The position numbers and the translations under genes are program-made. A stretch of 64,000 nt of DNA from Igneacidithiobacillus sp041146875 (GTDB lineage Bacteria > Pseudomonadota > Gammaproteobacteria > Acidithiobacillales > Acidithiobacillaceae): the NCBI RefSeq assembly GCF_041146875.1, contig NZ_JBFRXP010000014.1, positions 12,599 to 76,598 on the forward strand, in the 5' to 3' direction. The notes under the pieces are model-generated. The model was not told where the DNA came from and searched no databases. It saw only the letters and a list, made by a program, of their open reading frames with translations. Shown here one piece after another: positions 60,307-64,000 of this stretch (its first letter is position 1; each line of letters starts with the position of its first letter).

Positions 60307-60433
60307 TGTGCCAGTGTAGCAGGTTGTCGCAGCCTGCATAGAGTCTGCCGACCAGGGTGCAATTGGATTTCTTGACCAACGTTGCGGGAGGGCCTAGTTT
60401 TAAACCAACTGGTAGGAATGATTTGGAGGCAAG

Positions 60434-61330
60434 ATGAAGATTGGATTTTTGGGTCTGGGACATATGGGTATTGGTATGGCTCGCCGCCTTCTGAATCCGC
60501 AAGACGAGTTGAAGGTCTATAACCGCAGCACGGCAGCTTCAGAAGCGCTGGTAGCCGCTGGTGCCAAGGCAGTCGCTCGCCCTGGGGCGATGGCGGATCG
60601 CGATCTCGTCTTTACGATGTTGGCCAACGATCAAGCGCTACGCGACGTAGTGCTTGCGCCAGGGGCTTTGTTGGATAACTTGCCAAAAGGCGCTACTCAC
60701 GTGTCCTGTAGTACCATTAGTGTCGCTCTTGCTGCGGAGCTTGCCGAGCGTCATGCCGCCGCCGGGCAAAACTTTATTTCCATGCCGGTATTCGGGCGAC
60801 CGGATGCCGCTGCGGCTGGCAAGCTGTTTCTTGTCGCTGCTGGCCCACAAGATCTGGTGGAACAATTACGCCCGATTTTTCTGCGCATGGGTCAAGATCT
60901 TTGGTGGATCGCACCGCAGGCAGAGCTCGCCAATCTGGTGAAACTGAGCGGTAACTTCCTCATTGCCGCAACCATAGAATCCATGGGCGAGGCGATGGCC
61001 CTAGTCGAGAAAGGTGGTGTGGACCGCCATGCCTATCTCGATTTTCTTACCCATTCGCTCTTCACGTCGCCAATTCATCGCAATTATGGCAGGCTCATTG
61101 CTGACCGCGCCGTACGCCCAGCAGGCGTTGCCGCGCCGCTTGGGCAGAAAGATCTACGCCTGGTTGGGGAAGCCGCAGAGAAATTGGCGGTGCCCATGCC
61201 TTTTGCTAGCGCATTGCGGGAACGTTTCCTTGGTCTTGCCGCGCGCGGCGAGAATGATGTCGACTGGGCAGCCGTGGGCGTCGAGGCAGCGCGGGTGGCA
61301 GGCCTGCACTCCGCTGCGGGCAAAAGCTGA
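60434..61330 (+). CDS. NAD(P)-dependent beta-hydroxyacid dehydrogenase
   Basis: A 298-residue member of the 3-hydroxyisobutyrate/tartronate semialdehyde reductase family. It has a Rossmann motif GFLGLGHMGIGMARRLL, an SCSTISV substrate-binding region in place of DxSTxxP, GRPDAAAAGKLFLVAAG and the catalytic Lys in LVKLSGNFLIAA. The substrate is unknown; it could act on glyoxylate or succinic semialdehyde-like compounds. Good GGAGG precedes the ATG. Followed 13 bases later by fdhD. Confidence 0.85.
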   Translation: MKIGFLGLGHMGIGMARRLLNPQDELKVYNRSTAASEALVAAGAKAVARPGAMADRDLVFTMLANDQALRDVVLAPGALLDNLPKGATHVSCSTISVALAAELAERHAAAGQNFISMPVFGRPDAAAAGKLFLVAAGPQDLVEQLRPIFLRMGQDLWWIAPQAELANLVKLSGNFLIAATIESMGEAMALVEKGGVDRHAYLDFLTHSLFTSPIHRNYGRLIADRAVRPAGVAAPLGQKDLRLVGEAAEKLAVPMPFASALRERFLGLAARGENDVDWAAVGVEAARVAGLHSAAGKS

Positions 61331-61343
61331 AGAACGAGGCACC

Positions 61344-62153
61344 GTGGAAGATCAGAAGCGGCGAGCAATCGTCAGCAAGTCCCGTTGTTGGGATGGCGCG
61401 CATTGGCGAGAGCAAGAAGAGAATCTTGTCGAGGAGTTGCCTGTCTCGGTTTTGATTAACGGCGTGACGTATGCCGTTATGTTAGCAACACCGCATGACT
61501 TACAGGATTTCGCTTGGGGATTTTTGTGGACCGAGGCCGTTCTGTTTGCGCGAGAAGAAGTTCTGGCATTGGAGATGGAGAGTACGTCCGAAGGCGTTGC
61601 CATCTTCCTGCAGTTGACGGCAGAGGCAGCAGCGCGGGCAGAAAAACAGAGACGGAAGCTCCCCGGAGCCAGTGCTTGCGGGCTTTGCGGTCGCCCTGAC
61701 TTTAGCGGGTTACAGCCTTTTACCCCGCTATCACCGCCCCAAAGCCCCCCGGATTTGGAACGGATTCGCGCGACCATGGCAGAACTCGTGGCGCAGCAAT
61801 GCTTTCACCACGAGAATGGCAATACCCACGCAGCAGCCTTGCGTTTTCGTAGCGGCAGGATTCTCGTGCGCGAAGACATCGGCCGCCACAATGCCGTCGA
61901 CAAGGTGATTGGTGCCGCCCTGATGCTAGGCGAGTTGCCAGGTTCGGCAGATGTACTGGCGGTTTCCTCGCGTCTGCCCTTTGAGATTGTGCGCAAGGCG
62001 CTATCCTGGCGCATCCCTCTAGTGGCGGCAATATCAGGTATCAGCAGCATGGCACTGCAAATCGCACAACAGAATCATGTGCAACTCGTTGGCTTCGTTC
62101 GGGAAGGGCGCTGCACAGTATATTGCGACAGCAGCTCCGATTCGCGAGCATAA
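61344..62153 (+). CDS. fdhD: Formate dehydrogenase accessory sulfurtransferase FdhD
   Basis: FdhD transfers sulfur from IscS to the molybdenum cofactor of formate dehydrogenase. The redox pair is CGLC (Cys112, Cys115), followed by HHENGNTHAAALRF, REDIGRHNAVDKVIGAAL and SSRLPFEIVRKAL. I start at GTG 61344 after CGAGG; longer readings lie inside the dehydrogenase gene. 269 residues. No formate dehydrogenase gene is in the window. Confidence 0.94.
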   Translation: MEDQKRRAIVSKSRCWDGAHWREQEENLVEELPVSVLINGVTYAVMLATPHDLQDFAWGFLWTEAVLFAREEVLALEMESTSEGVAIFLQLTAEAAARAEKQRRKLPGASACGLCGRPDFSGLQPFTPLSPPQSPPDLERIRATMAELVAQQCFHHENGNTHAAALRFRSGRILVREDIGRHNAVDKVIGAALMLGELPGSADVLAVSSRLPFEIVRKALSWRIPLVAAISGISSMALQIAQQNHVQLVGFVREGRCTVYCDSSSDSRA

Positions 62154-62174
62154 AAAAGCCCGGAGCTACCGAGC
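62152..62174 (-). terminator. Intrinsic terminator of tRNA-Gln(CUG)
   Basis: On the - strand, downstream of the tRNA, GCTCGG pairs with CCGGGC (one G-T pair, five-base loop) followed by TTTTTT. It also overlaps the fdhD stop on the other strand. Confidence 0.75.
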
Positions 62175-62181
62175 ATCGATT

Positions 62182-62255
62182 TGGCTGGGGGACGTGGATT
62201 CGAACCACGGTTAGCGGAGTCAGAGTCCGCTGTCCTACCGCTAGACGATCCCCCA
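62182..62255 (-). tRNA. tRNA-Gln (anticodon CUG)
   Basis: The - strand folds as a cloverleaf with acceptor TGGGGGA/TCCCCCA, D arm GTCTAGCGGTAGGAC, anticodon stem GCGGA/TCCGC with loop CTCTGAC (anticodon CTG), T arm around GGTTCGAATCC, discriminator G and encoded CCA. The U1-A72 pair matches the other glutamine tRNA in this window. Confidence 0.96.
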
Positions 62256-62730
62256 ATTGCGCTGCGTAGGGTAGCGAGTAATCGACCAATCGTCAATTGC
62301 ATGTATGCGTCATGTATGCGTCTATCACCTTTGGCACTTGGGTTGGTGGCACCGGTCGTAAGCGCCAGATCCATACTCCGACTGGTGACGCCATCCCTGG
62401 ATGCCCACGAGATCTGGCCGATTTCGACGCGGGATATGCCCCGTCACTGACCGGCAATATGGCGCCATTTGCCGTCCTCGATCGTCTCCTGCAAAGTGCA
62501 CACCGGCGGGAGCTAAAGGGAGAGTCTTTGCGCCGTCGTCGTGACAGCCACACCATTTACACGGTAATAGTAATTACGCCCCTGGGCACCACGGCCACCC
62601 AAATTTGACCCATCGAGGGCACCCAGACATACAATATCGCCGGCCAGAAAGTTCGCTCTTCGGGAGTGCCGACGATCAACAGAATGCGCAAGCACCCTAG
62701 GCGCCCTTTTTTGGGACGGAGGATCTCCCC
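62256..62730. other. Intergenic stretch between tRNA-Gln and the LysE-type gene, no confident gene
   Basis: 475 bases without a supportable gene. Open stretches occur on both strands (for example + 62297-62608 and - 62513-62695) but none has a ribosome site or family resemblance. A tandem 11-base repeat CATGTATGCGT occurs twice at 62300-62321. The promoter and the GGAGG-type site for the downstream exporter are at the right end. Confidence 0.4.
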
Positions 62731-63381
62731 ATGTCGCTCCATTTGTGGCTTTTGTATGCGGCCACGGTTTTTGTGATCTCGGCGCTGCCTGGGCCCAACA
62801 TGCTGCTGGTCATGAGCCATGGGGCCCTCTACGGCTGGCGGCGGTCCACGCCGACCATGCTGGGTTGTCTGACGGCTTTGCTGATGATGATCAGTGTCTC
62901 CGTTGGCGGACTAGGGCTATTCTTTGCGGCGTGGCCAAAGCTCTTTGATGGTATTCGGGTGCTGGGGGCCATCTACCTGTTTTATCTGGGCTGGAAGTCC
63001 TGGCGGACACGGCGATGTCGCGATAACGCCCTACACAGCGCTTCCGGCGACGGGCGCAAAGATCGGCCTCTGAATCGCTTTTTGACGGGCTTTTGGGTGT
63101 CGGCCAGCAACCCGAAGGCACTGCTCTTCACCGTTGCCCTGGTCCCCCAATTTATGCGCAGTCAGGCACCGGTCCAAGGGCAATTTTGGGAATTGGTGCT
63201 GACCTTTACCGTGATTGAGTTTTCCTGGTATTCCACCTACTCGGCATTTGGTGCCCGGCTAGCACGCTGGCTGCGGGGCGCGCGTTCCACCCTCTATCTG
63301 CGCGCTGGCACGGGTCTGCTCTTTATGGCGCTCGGGACCACCTTGTGGATTTTGGCCCTGCTCCAGCTCCTTCACCGCTGA
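62731..63381 (+). CDS. LysE/RhtB family amino-acid exporter
   Basis: A 216-residue transporter with six predicted helices. It has the family N-terminus VFVISALPGPNMLLVMSHG, a GAIYLFYLGWKSWR segment closing the third helix and GFWVSASNPKALLFTVALVPQF. It would export amino acids or related metabolites; specificity is unknown. GGACGGAGG precedes the ATG. Followed by its own terminator. Confidence 0.92.
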   Translation: MSLHLWLLYAATVFVISALPGPNMLLVMSHGALYGWRRSTPTMLGCLTALLMMISVSVGGLGLFFAAWPKLFDGIRVLGAIYLFYLGWKSWRTRRCRDNALHSASGDGRKDRPLNRFLTGFWVSASNPKALLFTVALVPQFMRSQAPVQGQFWELVLTFTVIEFSWYSTYSAFGARLARWLRGARSTLYLRAGTGLLFMALGTTLWILALLQLLHR

Positions 63382-63454
63382 TAGGGGGCGGGTCAGTCAG
63401 GCCGTTGCGGACGAAACCTTCCAGGTGCCGGGGGGGGGTGTCCCCAAAAATCGA

Positions 63455-63489
63455 AAGGACTCAGGAGAATCCTCCCAAGTCCTTGTTTT
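63455..63489 (+). terminator. Intrinsic terminator after the LysE-type gene
   Basis: A 7-bp stem AAGGACT/AGTCCTT (63455-63461 with 63478-63484), extended by an inner AGGA/TCCT pair, is followed by GTTTTA. It sits immediately before the convergent tRNA gene. A G9 run lies upstream at about 63430. Confidence 0.75.
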
Positions 63490-63492
63490 AAC

Positions 63493-63569
63493 TGGTGGCG
63501 CTTCAGGGACTCGAACCCCGGACACGCGGATTATGATTCCGCTGCTCTAACCGACTGAGCTAAAGCGCC
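63493..63569 (-). tRNA. tRNA with CAU anticodon, most likely elongator tRNA-Met
   Basis: The - strand folds with acceptor GGCGCTT/AAGCGCC, D arm AGCTCAGTCGGTTAGAGC, anticodon stem GCGGA/TCCGC with loop ATCATAA (CAT), T arm GGGGTTCGAGTCCCT, discriminator A and encoded CCA. The G1-C72 pair excludes initiator tRNA. Elongator Met is preferred, but a tRNA-Ile2 with lysidine-modified CAU cannot be excluded by eye. Confidence 0.9.
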
Positions 63570-64000
63570 ATGGCAGGCTGCACATTAAAGCGATTCGCGC
63601 TATACCTGTCAACATGAGGTAGCCTCGACCAGCAATGGCGGCGAAAGGAATGCACCGCCGGCTGGCCAACCAGCGCGGACTATCCCGGACAAAAGAACGG
63701 CCCAACAGGAAATGCCAGGAAGATCGCCCCGGTATACATCCAGCGCCAAGCATCAACTGCAGGGTAGGCATCGTGATGTAATCCTGAATACTTTTCTCGG
63801 TTCCTCCGGGTTTGATCACATCTTCGAAGAAAACGGCGATTCAAGTTTTTCCCACGGCGTGCCGTAGAGGAGGATACGCGACGACTTTATCAGCCGGGTC
63901 TCCCGAGTTCGACAGTTCAACGGCAAAAATCGTCAAATTCGTAATGCCACCCCAGCATTCATAGGGGTTTCAGCGCCTATTTTCGAAAACGTCTGTGGTG
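63570..64000. pseudogene. Gene-poor tail with broken - strand coding traces
   Basis: The last 430 bases show no intact gene. On the - strand, protein-like runs appear in different frames: FAVELSNSGDPADKVVAYPP around 63870-63940, ILLYGTPWEKLESPFSSKM around 63815-63880, and DAWRWMYTGAIFLAFPVGPF around 63685-63750. This looks like an eroded gene with several frameshifts, or a pseudogene continuing beyond the window. I do not recognise the product. Confidence 0.35.

Noticed and set aside
62300..62321. Tandem 11-base repeat CATGTATGCGT (two copies)
   Set aside because: Only two units and no associated structure; not enough for a regulatory or CRISPR-like call. No CRISPR array was seen anywhere in the window.
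62293..62820. Several 60-100 codon frames on both strands before the LysE-type gene
   Set aside because: They contradict one another, carry no ribosome sites and show no family motifs; left as unexplained intergenic DNA.

Overview
The window looks like a chromosomal segment of an acidophilic, Acidithiobacillus-like proteobacterium. This is inferred from the GC-rich housekeeping genes, a Tol-Pal envelope system, cytochrome bd oxidase and typical proteobacterial gene strings. No rRNA or species marker is present, so the assignment is tentative. About 47 kb is conserved core. The remaining 16 kb (about 32.7 to 49.05 kb) is an AT-richer catabolic island.

Left core (1-32620): the 3' end of a yebC gene, then ruvCAB, ybgC and tolQRAB on the + strand. 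These converge on pal-cpoB-queE-queC on the - strand. Next come apaG with a methyltransferase, typA, a porin, the cytochrome bd operon cydAB, and pgi. A D-Ala-D-Ala-carboxypeptidase-like gene follows that has lost all three catalytic motifs, sitting beside a class A penicillin-binding protein. Then come a small membrane protein and a - strand string (TPR protein, lolB, ispE, tRNA-Gln(UUG), prs). This is divergent from hemA-prfA-prmC-mutM and a dynamin-like GTPase.

Island (about 32626-49045): the left edge carries the frameshifted start of an insertion-sequence transposase. The right edge cuts a Fur-controlled bfd gene after about a dozen codons. Inside, two divergent blocks face each other across an intergenic region with a TTGTATACAA-type palindrome, the kind of site bound by FCD-class GntR regulators. 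The leftward block encodes an ABC importer (binding protein, permease, ATPase), an arylmalonate-decarboxylase-like protein, a D-hydantoinase/dihydropyrimidinase, a GntR regulator, an allantoin/hydantoin racemase, a PuuE allantoinase, allantoicase, ureidoglycolate lyase and a second divergent PuuE paralogue. The rightward block encodes an outer-membrane porin, a second binding protein, a racemase-fold protein lacking both catalytic cysteines, and an amidase. Together they suggest uptake of cyclic ureides and conversion of allantoin to allantoate, ureidoglycolate, glyoxylate and urea, with a parallel hydantoin-opening branch. No uricase, urease or urea-cycle gene is visible.

Right core (49168-64000): a 4Fe-4S ferredoxin, coaD and rsmD (-); ftsY-ftsE-ftsX, rpoH, a DsrE-like gene and mscS (+); hslVU, xerC, a DUF484 gene, a 58-codon gene and dapF (-). 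Then come a beta-hydroxyacid dehydrogenase and fdhD (+), tRNA-Gln(CUG), a LysE-type exporter and a CAU-anticodon tRNA. The last 430 bases hold only broken coding traces.
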